Of a DNA stretch of 64,000 nucleotides, positions 1-10,909 are shown piece by piece. The first letter of the stretch is position 1; the number at the start of each line of letters is the position of its first letter. A program made the translations under genes and the position numbers. The DNA is from Symsagittifera roscoffensis (lineage: Eukaryota; Xenacoelomorpha; Acoela; Convolutidae). The stretch covers positions 63,804,282 to 63,868,281 of the forward strand of contig NC_087066.1 in the NCBI RefSeq assembly GCF_963678635.1, read 5' to 3'. The notes under the pieces are model-generated. The model ran no database searches and was not told the DNA's origin. It saw only the letters and a list, made by a program, of their open reading frames with translations.

Positions 1-477
1 GATCACTTTGAAATCGAGAAAGAAAAAGATGTCGAATCAGAGCGTGAAAAAGTGGCTAGATCGCACAGACAGGAACTGCAAGATATGCAGGAGGCTCTGA
101 GCAAAGAAACTGAACTAGAAGCAAGTCTCCGACAATCACTGCGGGAGAAAGAACTCGAGATCCGAGAGCTGAAAAGTGGGATGACTCGCTGGAAGGAAGA
201 TACCGCTTCCAAAGTCGCTAAGGAAGTCGAGTGTTCCCTTGAAAGGAGGTTTAGAGACGACTACCAGCATAGCAAAGAAGAGTTTCTGAACCAGCAGAAG
301 CTAATTATCCGAATGGAGGACCAAATTAGTCGGCTCAAAGCCGAACAAGCCCTCGGACATCCAGGGTCGTCGGACGGAAACAGTGTGAAATTGCTGCGAC
401 ATTTGCAAGATAGAGTCAGACAGCTGAAACACGAAAACATGAAAATGAAGTCCCATGATGAGTCATTTAGGTACTAG
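1..477 (+). CDS. C-terminal part of a coiled-coil protein (5' end outside window)
   Basis: The frame is open from base 1 to a TAG at 475-477, giving 158 residues with no start that needs to be used, so this is probably the last exon or the tail of a longer gene. The composition is almost entirely Glu, Lys, Arg, Gln and Leu in heptad-like order, with no hydrophobic segment. It predicts a long alpha-helical coiled coil with a short break near HPGSSDG and a last helix LLRHLQDRVRQLKHENMKMK. Coding composition is clearly richer in G+C than the flanks. It resembles centrosomal or cytoskeletal coiled-coil proteins, but low-complexity helices match many families and I do not assign one. AATAAA signals follow within 60 bases, which supports a true 3' end. 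Confidence 0.75.
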   Translation, partial: DHFEIEKEKDVESEREKVARSHRQELQDMQEALSKETELEASLRQSLREKELEIRELKSGMTRWKEDTASKVAKEVECSLERRFRDDYQHSKEEFLNQQKLIIRMEDQISRLKAEQALGHPGSSDGNSVKLLRHLQDRVRQLKHENMKMKSHDESFRY

Positions 478-532
478 CACAGTTTAAAAATAAAAGTTTT
501 ACGATCTTGTTAGCTATACCCCTCATGCTAAA

Positions 533-542
533 AATAAATAAA
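533..542 (+). promoter_or_regulatory. Candidate polyadenylation signals
   Basis: Two overlapping AATAAA hexamers (533-538 and 537-542) lie about 55-65 bases after the stop codon of the coiled-coil gene, the expected place for 3' end formation. Confidence 0.5.
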
Positions 543-1600
543 CGTAACCCCTATAAAGGAATAATTCAACGGTTAAGTGTATACAAATTAAGTACTTTGT
601 AAAGAATCCTGGTTTTACAGTCTCACTAAACCATTCAAAATGAGAGGGAGGGGGGGGGGGGGTTGTGATTGTAGATGACAAGATCGAATTGTACTCTTAG
701 CTAAATATCCCTCATTCTCACTTTTTGATCAATAAATCCCACTTTCGAATAATACGCAGAACTGATTGTTGAAGCACTGGATGTTTGATTAAAAAAAAGA
801 ATTTAATGAGAGTGGGAAGGGTGGGAATGGGGCTGTTGCCTCTAGCTAGCAAAGAGCTTAGAAAGAGAACTGGATCAAAAATGTGTTTGCGTATTGCGTA
901 ATAAAAATTGAAATTAACAGCCATATTAACTTGTAAATACCAGGTTTGTTATGTTGTTTTTAATATTTTCATATTTTACTACTCACTCAAATCATGAATT
1001 TATATAGTTTCTTTTATTTTTTTAAGGAAAGGATAAACTTTAAGAATAAAGGAAACTTATTGAATCAATATCGCTCTAAATGAAACACTAGCCATGAAAT
1101 ATGAATCACTTTTTATGAGAAATTGTGGTGTCAAGAAAGAGTTAACGATAGTTTAACTTTCAGATAGATAAAAATAAGGCTGCAATGGTTACTCGGATAC
1201 GAAGAACTAGAGGTCAACCGAAGTTGACAGACAACTCCAAAGGGAAAAAAAAACAGTTAGCACCAGACAGTTTAATTGATTTCATTGAAATGAGGAGACA
1301 TAGATCTGAAATGAACTGTAAACTAATTTAATCACTATGACCTTCCCCTTCTTGTAGAAATGAAAAAGAAAAGATAATTTAAATTACTCAATGAAATTTA
1401 GATTTATTGACAAGAATTTTAAGCTCAAGTTTTAGTTTTGATTACGATAAAGGTAAGACCGAAATGTTGCGTTTTCGACCGTTCTATGGCCTGCCCTCTC
1501 CCTGGACTATTGCTTTTTAAAGTTTTTAATTGACAACTCAGTGTATGCACTTTTAACCCTTTTCTTTCTTCGCTCAGTTTTCTCCACCTCCGGAATTTTG
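543..1600. other. Intergenic stretch, no gene seen
   Basis: AT-rich sequence with many stops in all frames. The only structure noticed is a poly-G run near 648-662. The short minus-strand open frame at 718-924 has no recognisable domain and is not called. Confidence 0.5.
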
Positions 1601-1799
1601 AATATGGTCAATCATGACGGCTTCCTCCCGCTTCGCCTTGATGTCATTTCGTCCTGCGAATTTGCTGATTCATGGCTTTTACGTTTCTCCCGTAGCCCTA
1701 GATTCAGTTAGCCGGAATGTCGCCCGCTCCATTTTGTCTTCGTTTCGTTCCTCCGTTTGTTTTGCGATCGTATATAATCGCTATCGTTGCCGTATTATA

Positions 1800-3380
1800 A
1801 TCGCTAAGTCTTATTCGCTTCGCCTCGGTTCGTTACTCCTTCGGTTTCTAAAACCGACCTGATTGCTTGCGCCGATCGATGTATGGTGGTTGCTCGTTTC
1901 TGCCTAGGCAAACACGTCTCCTGCACCCTCGCTGCTTCTTGTACTGGCATCCTGTTCGTTGCTAGTGGCATGTTGTCTTCGTCGTCAGATTCTGAGGACC
2001 GCCGTGGTCGGCTCATCAATTTTTTTGCGTAGATAATTTGCTGCTCTGAATTTTCACCGGCATTTCGAAGTTGATTAACGCTCGGCCATCGTTTATTGCT
2101 TTCCGTCCTGTGGCGTAGATGGGTTATTAATGGCTCCGGAGGCTCTTTTCTGAGGGGTCGTAATTTTTCGCAACGCCACTCCCAGTTTTCTAAGAACAGC
2201 ACCGTTACTAAGTTTAAATGCGCGCGCGCTTTCCTTCACTATTTTAGAATTTAGTATTTTATCCCTCTTAAGATTTTTATCCCCCGTCCTCTGAATAAGA
2301 TTGCCAGTGGCACAGTTGACGTCGACGGTCCCTCTTTTAGCCTCATCGCCTGATCCACACCCTGGTTGTTCATCTGGTCGTCCGCCAGTCTTGTTGGGTG
2401 GCGCTTGTTTTTAACGTTGTAGTCTGTATACTCATTTCTTATCTGCCGGGTGTGGCATCTGTTGCGCGTCTGGGTCTCGTTCATCTAAACAAGCATACTT
2501 TGAACGAGTTACTCTAGCCAAGCTTAGATTCCTTAGGGACGGCTTCTTTGTGAAATTCCTAAGTACCGTATTTGCCTCCCGACCTTTGCGAGCTTTAAAA
2601 ATCGTTAGTTTTAGCGTGGCATTTTTGAAAAAATTAGAGCTCCGGGGGCTTTTTTGAGCATTTTCTCTAAGGATTCCAATTTTTCTTCTCGAACGTAAGT
2701 AAGTACTGAGTTCATCAGACTGCCATTGTTCGTTCATTTCAACCCGTTGCTCTGGTGATAAAACTATTTCGGTTCCTTCCTTGTGACAAAAACTTTTAAA
2801 ACCCTTGGACAAGAGATTTTTCCCTTGATCGTCTCGGATTTGTCTCAATACGCCATTTGTGTTTTTAAATGTTTCTAGAAACTTTTTTGGACCTATTTGA
2901 ATTATAATTCAGGGCTAACGCTGGAAGGTTTTGTTAGTTGCGTATCGAGCCCATAAACGATTTAAGCTGAGACACGGTGCGAGGAGCCTTCAGAGGGTTC
3001 CGCATGGGTTCCGCCTTCAGTTGGGTTCCGTATTTCGGACAAGCGGAGCTACGCCGGTGGGCCTAATTTTATGTCCAAGCTATTTGCATGTCTTTGTGCG
3101 AATTATCACTTAGTAAGTTTGAATGGCATGTTTTCCCTGTCAAACTTTCACTGCCTTTGGTTACAACCAGGATATCATCTATAAAAGCGTATTCCTGTGG
3201 AAACTCGGATAGGATTACTCTGAAGTTTCGCAGGCATTGTCGTTAAGCCGTAGAAACCGGTTTTAAATCTATACATCACGGTTGATTGGATCCCATCAAC
3301 GGAAAGAAACATTTTACGCTCTTTTGCGGGCTAATCGGTAGTTGTCCGTAAGCGTTCTTTAAGTCCATCGTTGAGAAATA
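1800..3380 (-). mobile_element. Ty3/Gypsy-type LTR retrotransposon relic, internally deleted
   Basis: Reading the minus strand from 3380 gives a reverse-transcriptase core: STMDLKNAYGQLPI, then (in another frame) YRFKTGFYGLTTMPA, then FIDDILVVTKG at about 3200-3150. The last contains the catalytic DD of the YxDD-type box, with F for Y. A KSFMG motif, typical of the end of the Gypsy RT region, follows near 2950. Directly after it comes the C-terminal part of an integrase (about 2880-2430), with FKSFCHKEGTEIVLSP and GREANTVLRN. The Asp/Glu-rich tail is at 2250-1800. RNase H and most of the integrase core are missing, so a deletion junction lies at about 2890-2940. At least two frameshifts and several stops break the frame. 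No LTRs were found. Somewhat richer in G+C and CpG than its flanks. Confidence 0.82.
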
Positions 3381-3589
3381 TACCTCTCCCCTTTTCTTTC
3401 GCTGATCGTTTTCCCATTTCTTCAAACACTTCTCTCCCAATTTTTCAACCATTTCTTATTCATTTCTTCAAATTACGGTCTTTTTTTAGGTTTTTAGCGG
3501 ATCTCGGAAAATTACTTTGGTTATCCTCAAAAAAAACGTCAACAAGCGCTGCAACTTTTATCTAAAAAACCGCCCCTCCCCCCTAGAAG

Positions 3590-3890
3590 AGATCCTCCGC
3601 ATGCCATTGAACAGCTCCGTATTTCGTATTTCACATCGAATTTTCGATCTTCACGTCTACGCGTGGTGAAAATGAAATGAAATCTTAAATGAGACAACTG
3701 AAAATTGGACGACTAAAAACTCGACGTGCTGGCCTAATGATGCTCTCCCAAACGATGCATTTTTCGTAAAAAAATATCACTAAGTCTGTAGTTAGATATC
3801 CTTTCGAAGCAGCTTATTAAGACTACGCTTTTTTGTCAGACAAAATTTAGACATACTTGAGCTAGGAGGCGGATTTGGAAAAGAGAGATA
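3590..3890. other. No gene seen
   Basis: Short AT-rich stretch between the Gypsy relic and the first family A copy. No motif recognised. Confidence 0.4.
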
Positions 3891-3896
3891 CTTTGA

Positions 3897-4020
3897 AGAA
3901 CTGCAAATAAAAGGATAGCAAGCCTGCTCGTATCAAGGCGAAGCCCTGAAAGTCTCGACTGCCTTTTAACGTTTAAGGAGCAGTAATAACATAAACAACA
4001 TAAAAAAATTAAATGTAACA
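3897..4020 (+). repeat. Family A element, solo left end
   Basis: Carries the family's characteristic end (GCTCGTATCA-GGGC, then its partner GCCCTGA, then CGACTGCCTTTTAA and the start of the A-rich segment) and stops where the next copy begins. It is probably the remnant of a copy interrupted or replaced by the adjacent one. Confidence 0.6.
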
Positions 4021-5015
4021 AGACTGCTCGTATCAGGGCAAAGCCCTGAATGTTCCGACTGCCTTTTAAGGTTTATTGAGCAGCAGTAATACATAAAAAA
4101 AATTAAATGAAATAAATTAAAATGCAAATTTTTTTTTCTAAAATTTGAATTTTTTAATGAAAATCATCCCCCCACACGCCAAATAAAGTACTAAAAGATA
4201 GATTTCGTTCCTTGTAACAAATCAATTATGGCAAATAAGCTTCGTTCAACCAATTTGGAACGATTTATAAGACTGATTAAAGCTCGCTTACGCGTTAATA
4301 GTTCGAATTATATTGCGCGTTAATTGTCCCAAATTGGTCAAAATGGCCAAAATGGCAATCTTTAAACCCTCATAACTTTACGAAAATTGATCACAGGTGA
4401 AATATCTTTTCAAATTTAAGCTCAGGACAACAATAGCTTTTGAATGATATTAAAAAATTCCGTCAAAAATGGCTAGTTAAAAAGTCGAAATTTGTCTGAA
4501 GAAAAAAAAACCCACCCCGAGCACAAATATTCCGTTACTTTTGTATCGAAAGTCGGAACAATAAAACAAAATGAAAAACTATTTTTTCTAAAATTTGAAT
4601 TTTTTAATGAAAATCATCCCCCCACACGCAATATAAAATACAAAACAAAAGATTTTGCTGCTTGTAACAAATCAATTATGGCAAATAAGCTTCTTTCAAC
4701 CAATTTGGAACGATTTCTAAGACGGATTAAATCCCCGCTTACGCGTTAATAGCGCGAATTATAGTGCGCGTTAATTGTCCCAAATTGATCAAAATGGCCA
4801 AAATGGCAATCTTTAAACCCTCATAACTTTATGAAAAATGATCACAGGTGAAATATCTTTTCAACTTTAAGCTCAAGACAACAATAGCTTTCGAATGATA
4901 TAAAAAAACTCCGTCAAATATGGCTAGTTAAAAAGTCGAAATTTGTCTGAAGAAAAAAAACCCACCCCGAGCACAAATATTCCGTTACTTTCGTATCGAA
5001 AGTCGGAACAAAAAG
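4018..5015 (+). repeat. Family A non-autonomous element with a duplicated 450-bp body
   Basis: Begins AAGACTGCTCGTATCAGGGC, whose GGGC/GCCC arms form a short hairpin, followed by TGTTCCGACTGCC. It ends with CTTTCGTATCGAAAG, a perfect palindrome, followed by TCGGAACA, so TGTTCCGACT and AGTCGGAACA are inverted ends. The body (from AAATTTGAATTTTTTAATGA at 4141) occurs again at 4591, an exact 450-base offset, so the internal part is tandemly duplicated. No coding capacity. A copy without the duplication is about 540 bp (see 41689-42229). Confidence 0.75.
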
Positions 5016-5117
5016 CTATTGAAAAGGACAAAGAAACTTAAATAACGAGAAGGAATAGCTAAGAAATGATCAATTTGTAATAGAATTTTTTTGATGAGTA
5101 ATATGCTCAGCTAATAA

Positions 5118-5656
5118 TTGTTCCGACTTGCGATACGAAAGTAACGGAATATTTGTGCTCGGGGTGGCTTTTTTTTTCTTCAGACAAATTTCGACTTCTT
5201 AACTAGCCATTTTTGACGGAATTTTCTTATATCATTCGAAAGCTATTGTTGTACTAAGCTCAAATTTGAAAAAATATTTTACCTGTGATCATTTTTCGTA
5301 AAGTTATGGGGGTTTAAAGATTGCCATTTTGGCTAATTTGGGACAATTAACTCGCGATATATTTCGCGCTATTAACGCGTAAGTGGAGAGTTAATCCGTC
5401 TTAAAATCGTTCCAAATTGGTTGAAAGAAGCCTATTTGTCATAATTGATTTGTTACAAGGAGCGAAATCTATCCTTTTGTATTTTATATGGCGTGTGGGG
5501 GGATGATTTTCATAAAAAATTTCAAATATTAAAAAAAAACTTTCATTTTATTTTTATTACCTTTAATTATTTGATGTTATTACTGCTCCATAAAACCTTA
5601 AAAGGCAGTCGGAACATTCAAGGCTTCTCCCATATACGAGCAGTCTTGTTTTCTTT
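5118..5656 (-). repeat. Family A element, inverted copy
   Basis: Full-length copy in opposite orientation to the preceding one. It starts GTTCCGACTT and ends GAGCAGTCTTG. It shares the ACGCGTTAA...GCGCG core and the GTGTGGGGGGATGATT block. Together with the copy on its left it forms a large imperfect inverted repeat centred near 5060. Confidence 0.75.
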
Positions 5657-5659
5657 AAA

Positions 5660-6240
5660 ATTAGATTTCTAGATTCAGTTTCACTGCCAAAAGGATTTCA
5701 ATATGATACTGAACTTGGCCACTACCAGTTTTCCATTAGGTAGTCGAAATTTGTTGCAACAAAAAACGACTCGAAGCCCAATTCCCTTCCGAATTTTCGA
5801 GAGTGGGTGGTTCAATCACACCCGTGGATAAACAATCAAAGACTTAAACATTAACTTCATCAGTATTCACTTCCTGATGCAGATATCGAAATATGGAGTG
5901 AGCGCTGATGTTTTGTGCACGTATGTGGTTCTGAAGTGTGATTAATTGTGAGGTATTGAAATCTAGAAGCTGAAAACACTTCAAAGTGCAAACCTTGTCA
6001 CCGAAAATTTTCAGTGGAATGAAAAATTGGTTGAATATAACACCCGCTGTTTTTTAACAATCTAGCCTAATAATTTAGTCTGCTTGGTTTTAATTGAAAT
6101 GCCGGACCATATTGATTTTAATTTGATTGCCTAATTAGCCAATCAGATTCAACTACATAAACATCAGTTTGAGACGCGGAAAATTTTTTGCCCACGCACA
6201 AGTAAAATCAAGAGAAAAGCTCAATCATAATTTTGGAGCA
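5660..6240. other. No gene seen
   Basis: AT-rich. A GTGGTTCAATC-like segment near 5812 has a reverse-oriented relative near 8825, which suggests remnants of another diverged repeat. Confidence 0.35.
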
Positions 6241-6264
6241 ACTTACTTTGCTAGTGTTTTTCTA

Positions 6265-6670
6265 ATAGTTTCATAATCAAGCTATGAAAACATATTTATC
6301 ATGCAATTTCGTAGCATGAGATAAGCTTATCATACAATTTCATATTATGAAAAAAAATTATCATACACTTTCATAGTAATTTATCATACAATTTCATAGT
6401 ATGAAAAAAAATTTTGTCATATAATTTCATAGAATGAAAAAAATATTTGTCATACAATTTCATAGTATTAAAAGAATGCTTGTCGTACAATTTTATAGCA
6501 TGAAAAATGATAATCATGCTGTTTTTTCGAAATAAATTTGGTTATAAAAGTTTTACTGAAACCTTATACTTTAATTCCTGACTATGGAAAAAATGCCTGC
6601 CACAATAATTCATAGCATGAAATCTTGCTAAATTTTTTTTCATAATCTGAAATAGCATGATACCCGCATT
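6265..6670. repeat. Degenerate tandem array of TTATCATACAATTTCATAGTATGA units
   Basis: Roughly eight imperfect units of about 38-45 bases, each containing a partial palindrome CATACAATTTCATAGTATG separated by A-runs. The same word, TTATCATACAATTTCCATA, forms the ends of the nested insertion at 9489-10409, so the array may descend from that element's terminal repeats. Confidence 0.6.
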
Positions 6671-7029
6671 TAAGAAAAATGAAAACAAATCGATTATGAT
6701 GGATTTTTGTGGTCTAAAATGTTGTAAGCATAACCGATTCCCATGTTACGCTCAGACAACAAAATTGGACTAACAGAGATTTAAATCCATTTTTCTTGCA
6801 AAAACAAAATGTTTTATAATTCATTTGAAATCCATTAAAATGGATTATATAATAAGAAGAAAATCACATTAAAATGGATTTTTTTTCCGCTTCATTTTTG
6901 GTTTCGCGTCGTGCAAATTTTTGCAAGATTTTCTGCATTTATCAAATGAGTTATGCGGAAACTTTGCAAAGCGAGTGTACGGCCTAATCCATTTCTAAAT
7001 CTAAACTCAATTTGCAAAAAGTTTCTGTT

Positions 7030-7305
7030 AGGCTCTCCCCCCTAACGATTGCCCCTTTGCTCCACCCCCTCCCCCCCCCCCCCCCCCAACCTGAAACACC
7101 GTCCCAACCACCCACTGCACCTCATCTGAACCACACCCCACTTCGCACCTGTTAAGCTCTCCCCCTAACGTTTGCCAACCCTAGCGTTTGCCCCCTATCG
7201 TTTGCCCCCACCCAACGTTTGCTCCCACCTAACGTTTGCCCCCCCCCCATTCGCCCCCCCCCCCCCCATTTGCCCACCCCCCAATCTGAGGGGGGGGGGC
7301 ATTCT
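7030..7305 (+). repeat. C-rich minisatellite (CCTAACGTTTGCCCC)n
   Basis: Imperfect units of about 15-20 bases built around CTAACGTTTGCCCC, interspersed with poly-C runs (for example 7070-7087 and 7240-7266) and followed by a poly-G run at 7289-7298. The open frame across it is low-complexity and not a gene. Confidence 0.65.
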
Positions 7306-7548
7306 AAGGGTGGGAGGATGTAATGGAACGGGCATTAGTCCACTTCCAACTTTGCCCTCACCCTCCCCCAAAGATTCAAATAATTTAAGAAGGAAGGAAC
7401 ATAATTCAGTTACAGTTATTGAGTAACATAAAAAGTAACAAAAATACCAAGCTAGGCAGAAAAAAAATTAAATTGAACAACAAGTATCCAACCTTAGTTT
7501 AAAACGTAGAAAAAACTTTATGTGCGTTGAAATTCGCATCTGAGTAGA

Positions 7549-7745
7549 GTGGAAAAAAATCGATTTTATCTGAGTTTCGTTGTCAGTATCCACAAAAGTA
7601 AAAAAAAAATCGATTATAATGGAAGAAAAAAGGATTTTGTGCCTCGAAAAATAGTAATATTATAATCCATTTTTAATTGATGATAATCGATTTGTTTTCA
7701 CTTTTGTGGACGCTGACAAGGAAACTCAATTATGATCGATTTTTA
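7549..7745. repeat. Inverted repeat with about 45-base arms
   Basis: The left arm contains GAGTTTCGTTGTCAGTATCC followed by ACAAAAGT. The right arm contains ACTTTTGTGGACGCTGACAA followed by GGAAACTC, its near reverse complement. The outer sequences are also related (AATCGATTTTATCTGAG against CTCAATTATGATCGATTT). The loop carries TAATCGATT words. It looks like a small MITE or foldback element. Confidence 0.6.
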
Positions 7746-7759
7746 TTCAGGGAACTCCA

Positions 7760-8930
7760 ATGCGGGTAAGCATTTTTTTTGTCAAACGGGGCCCTCAAAA
7801 AAGTTTAAAGACTGTTCTACAGTTTGCTCCACCAACCACAGAAAATTTTTAAATTCCAAACTTTCACTAGTACCACATTTTTAGCATAAGTCTAACATAT
7901 GTTTTCATGATATTATATATGAAGCCCCAATAGGTTCGAAATTAAATAAAATCCAAAATTTATTTTAGTTAGCTTCACTGAACAAAGTTTAACAAAGTTT
8001 GAAATACAGAAATACGGAAGGTAAAGTCAAAGCCGTTCTGAAAAACGAATTCAATCTAAAACTGTGAACACTTAAGTTTGCATGAGAAAAAATTCTATTC
8101 TAATCAGCTGTTCTCATATAAGTATTTCACTGCACTGAGATCTTTGTCAATCGAATTTTTTCTAATTAGTTTTGCTAATTATATCTGAGCGAAAAAGACT
8201 GGAAAAGAGTCTTCGTGTCTCTTCGATTCGGAATGATTCCTAGGATATTTAATTAAAAAAATAGGAAAAATCGCATATTAATTATTCGAGGCTGGAAAAA
8301 ATAGCCTCTTTTAAAACACAGGTTGAATTGGTCGACTTATGAATACCGTATGGTCCGAATATTGTCTGATTATCAACTCAGGCTATTTTCAACGAAAGGT
8401 CGATACATAAGTCTTTAAGGGTCAATATATGAGCCGACCACGTCGATCACAGTCAAACAAATTCGACGCGGAAGTCTACCAGGGTCAAGTCAACAATATT
8501 TTCAAACGGTATTGAAAAATTCTATCGAAAATTGCAAGTATTAGAGTCATTTGTTCATTGGTTTCGGTTCGGATGTAGTTTCCTTCCCCATAAAAACGCA
8601 AGTTGGAGCTCCCCATAAATTAAATGTAGTAATTAGACACCCATAATAAACCCCCTCCACATATCAGCATCAGTTGTTTGGTATAGCGAAAGGTTTAACA
8701 AAGGTTATGTATGAAGACCAAACGTATTCGGAACAGCCTAATTAGTCTACATAAAAAATTTTCATACAAGAGACAAAACGAGGAAAAGAGGAGTGGTGGG
8801 AAACAAAAATTGCTTGGAAGATTGAACCACCCGGCGTACAAGTATTCCGTCACTTTCTTTGAACGATGAAACAAAATTCGAACCGAAACGAATGAACATG
8901 GAACTATTTGACCCTAATACATATTGCTGC
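7760..8930. other. No gene seen; diverged repeat traces
   Basis: AT-rich with stops in all frames. 8690-8790 has faint similarity to the middle of the family B MITE (GAAGACCAAACGTATTCGG...CCTAATTAGTCTACATAAA). Confidence 0.35.
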
Positions 8931-8934
8931 ATGC

Positions 8935-9137
8935 ACACGGGCGGATCTTGGATTTTTCGAAAAAAATTTCAAAAGCTTTGTCGATCTTTTTTTTAGGTCG
9001 ACCTAATTGATTTTTTTCCGAGCGCTCCTAGAACACTATAAAAACCCTGTTCTGGCCAAAATTTTGACCAAAAAAAATTAGGTCAAAATTGCCGTTTTTG
9101 TATTCTTTTTTCTGCGCGTGCTCCCCTTAAATTTTAG
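8935..9137 (+). repeat. Diverged copy of the hAT-like MITE seen at 18453
   Basis: Shares the start GGGCGGATCTTGGATTTTTCG, the TTGTCGAT...TTTAGGTCGACC segment, the GCTCCTAGAACACTATAAA block and the GCGCGTGCTCCCC end segment with the element at 18453-18858. It is shorter and lacks the right terminus. Confidence 0.55.
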
Positions 9138-9295
9138 GGCTCTTTTTCCTTCCCACCTGCAAACTTTTGTATATGAAGTTACTGTTCACTTTGTATGATT
9201 GGATTGTCATGACAATTGGCATGTAGACTAATTAGGCCAATGCAAACATATTTGGTCTCCATAATTAACCTTGTTAAACCACTCGTTAGACCATA
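9138..9295 (-). repeat. Family B MITE, truncated, reverse orientation
   Basis: Begins GGCTCTTTTTCCTTCCCACC and then reads as the reverse complement of the family B body (GGCCAATGCAAACATATTTG, ending near AACCACTCGTTAGA). It ends against the forward family B copy that starts at 9304. Confidence 0.55.
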
Positions 9296-9303
9296 AAATT
9301 CAT

Positions 9304-10437
9304 GGCTCTTTTTCCTTTTCCCCCACCTCACCCGAGCTTCAAAATATATGTGTAACGAGTGGTTTTACGAGTTTAAGTATGGGGACCAAACATGTTTGTC
9401 GTGGCTTTATTAGTCCGTGTGTAATTTTTCATTACAATCAGACAATGTGGTCAACAAATTTACATGTTAAAATTTGCAGGTGCCCGGGATGACCGAAAAT
9501 TCTTATCATACAATTTCCATATATGAGAAACTTCTTGTCATACAGTTCCATACATTTCCATACGTACAGAAAATTGTTTGAAATCTCTATGATAAACATT
9601 TTTCCATGTATGAAAATTGTATGATAGGTGTTTTTTCCATTAACCGAAAAATTTGATTTTTTCTTTCTAAATTTAGTTTCTGAAAAAATTTCGGTTGCGT
9701 TTGCAACCGAACACAAGTGACAAAGACCTTGGTTACTCATAGCAACAAAGGTTGGACGGTCTTTGCATTTACAATGCATAGAAAAGGACCTGAATTTGGC
9801 TGTCTTTCACAATTCATATAACAAAAGTAACAAACTTTTAATTTTTGGCAAAATTTTTCAATGGTGGTTATTTTAAATTTTTGAATTTTCAAATTATCAG
9901 ACATTGATCAAGGCATATATAAACCACCCATACAAAGAAATAGGAATTTTCAGCGTTTTTTGAAAAAAAAAATTAAGTCAAAAGAAAATAAGAGCCAATA
10001 TTATCGTATCCAGGACTACGTTATGCACACAAAAAATTAAATTTTGCATGCAAAAAAATATTTTTCGAAAAATGTTTGTTTGCGTACGAAATTCGATTTG
10101 CAATTGAAAAAAATCAACAAAATTTTGGGCAAAATTTTCAAAATTACTTGAAAAGTTTTTTCTGTCGCCATCAAAAAAATGCCAGTCTTACAATTTCCAT
10201 ATATGGGAATTGAATGATAAGCATTTTTTTCAAAAAACGAAAACCTCGCTTTTTTATTACCAGACTGTTTTTATTAGAAGCCACAGAAATAAGTTTACAT
10301 CTTTTTTCAACCATTTTTAGAAATTGTATGAAAATTGTTTGACAAGCTTTTTTCCACACACTTGATGTATGGAATTGTATGATAAGTATTTTCGGTGTAT
10401 GGAGGTCAACCCGGGTGGGGGAAAAGGAAAAAGAGCC
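9304..10437 (+). mobile_element. Family B hAT-like MITE split by a nested insertion
   Basis: Left end GGCTCTTTTTCCTTTTCCCC, right end GGAAAAGGAAAAAGAGCC. The body matches the copies at 62273 and 63017 (ACGAGTGGTTTTACGAG, CAAACATGTTTGTCGTGGC). The flanking octamers AAATTCAT (9296-9303) and AAATCCAT (10438-10445) differ at one position and are read as an 8-bp target-site duplication, the size typical of hAT transposition. The right 22 bases are separated from the rest by the 9489-10409 insertion; without it the copy would be about 210 bp. Confidence 0.7.
9489..10409. mobile_element. Nested 921-bp non-autonomous DNA element
   Basis: Lies within the family B copy and is flanked on both sides by CCCGGG (9483-9488 and 10410-10415), a candidate 6-bp target duplication. 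The ends are inverted: ATGACC then GAAAATTCTTATCATACAAT on the left; TTGACC, a 10-base spacer, then GAAAATACTTATCATACAAT on the reverse of the right. Internal copies of TTATCATACAATTTCCATAT occur near 9600 and 10180-10230. No coding sequence; open frames across it are broken and unrecognised. Confidence 0.6.
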
Positions 10438-10445
10438 AAATCCAT

Positions 10446-10700
10446 GTGGGGTGGGGGGCTTGAAGGAAAAAAAGCCGAATTTTAGTATATATTGGCACCG
10501 AATGCGCCACTAGAAAAACTTTAGCGTTGGTTGGCCTAAAATGGGTTTCAAAAAAAAAATAATACCAAAAAGGGGATTTTTTGCTTGGTGAGGGGGTCGA
10601 CTCTCTGACTGTCACAAGCCCTGACTGTTTAATTCGGTCATAATGCAATGGCTCTTTTCCAGTTCCCCCCTTTCAAAATACCGAGTTTTATATTTGTTTT
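10446..10700. repeat. Mixed repeat fragments left of gap
   Basis: Includes a piece related to the right half of the hAT-like MITE at 18453 (AATACCAAAAAGGGGATTTT and GGGGGTCGA) and another family B-like end (GGCTCTTTTCCAGTTCCCCC) next to the gap. Confidence 0.45.
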
Positions 10701-10900
10701 NNNNNNNNNNNNNNNNNNNNNNNNNNNNNNNNNNNNNNNNNNNNNNNNNNNNNNNNNNNNNNNNNNNNNNNNNNNNNNNNNNNNNNNNNNNNNNNNNNNN
10801 NNNNNNNNNNNNNNNNNNNNNNNNNNNNNNNNNNNNNNNNNNNNNNNNNNNNNNNNNNNNNNNNNNNNNNNNNNNNNNNNNNNNNNNNNNNNNNNNNNNN
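10701..10900. other. Assembly gap (200 N)
   Basis: A run of 200 N, probably a scaffolding gap of nominal length. Open frames translated as X across it are meaningless. Confidence 0.99.
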
Positions 10901-10909
10901 AGCAAAAAT

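Noticed and set aside
6265-6670. Possible CRISPR-like array
   Set aside because: Units are adjacent and degenerate without unique spacers, and the genome is eukaryotic; it is a minisatellite.
7172-7426. Pro-rich plus open frame
   Set aside because: Produced by the C-rich minisatellite; the repeats and homopolymers explain it.
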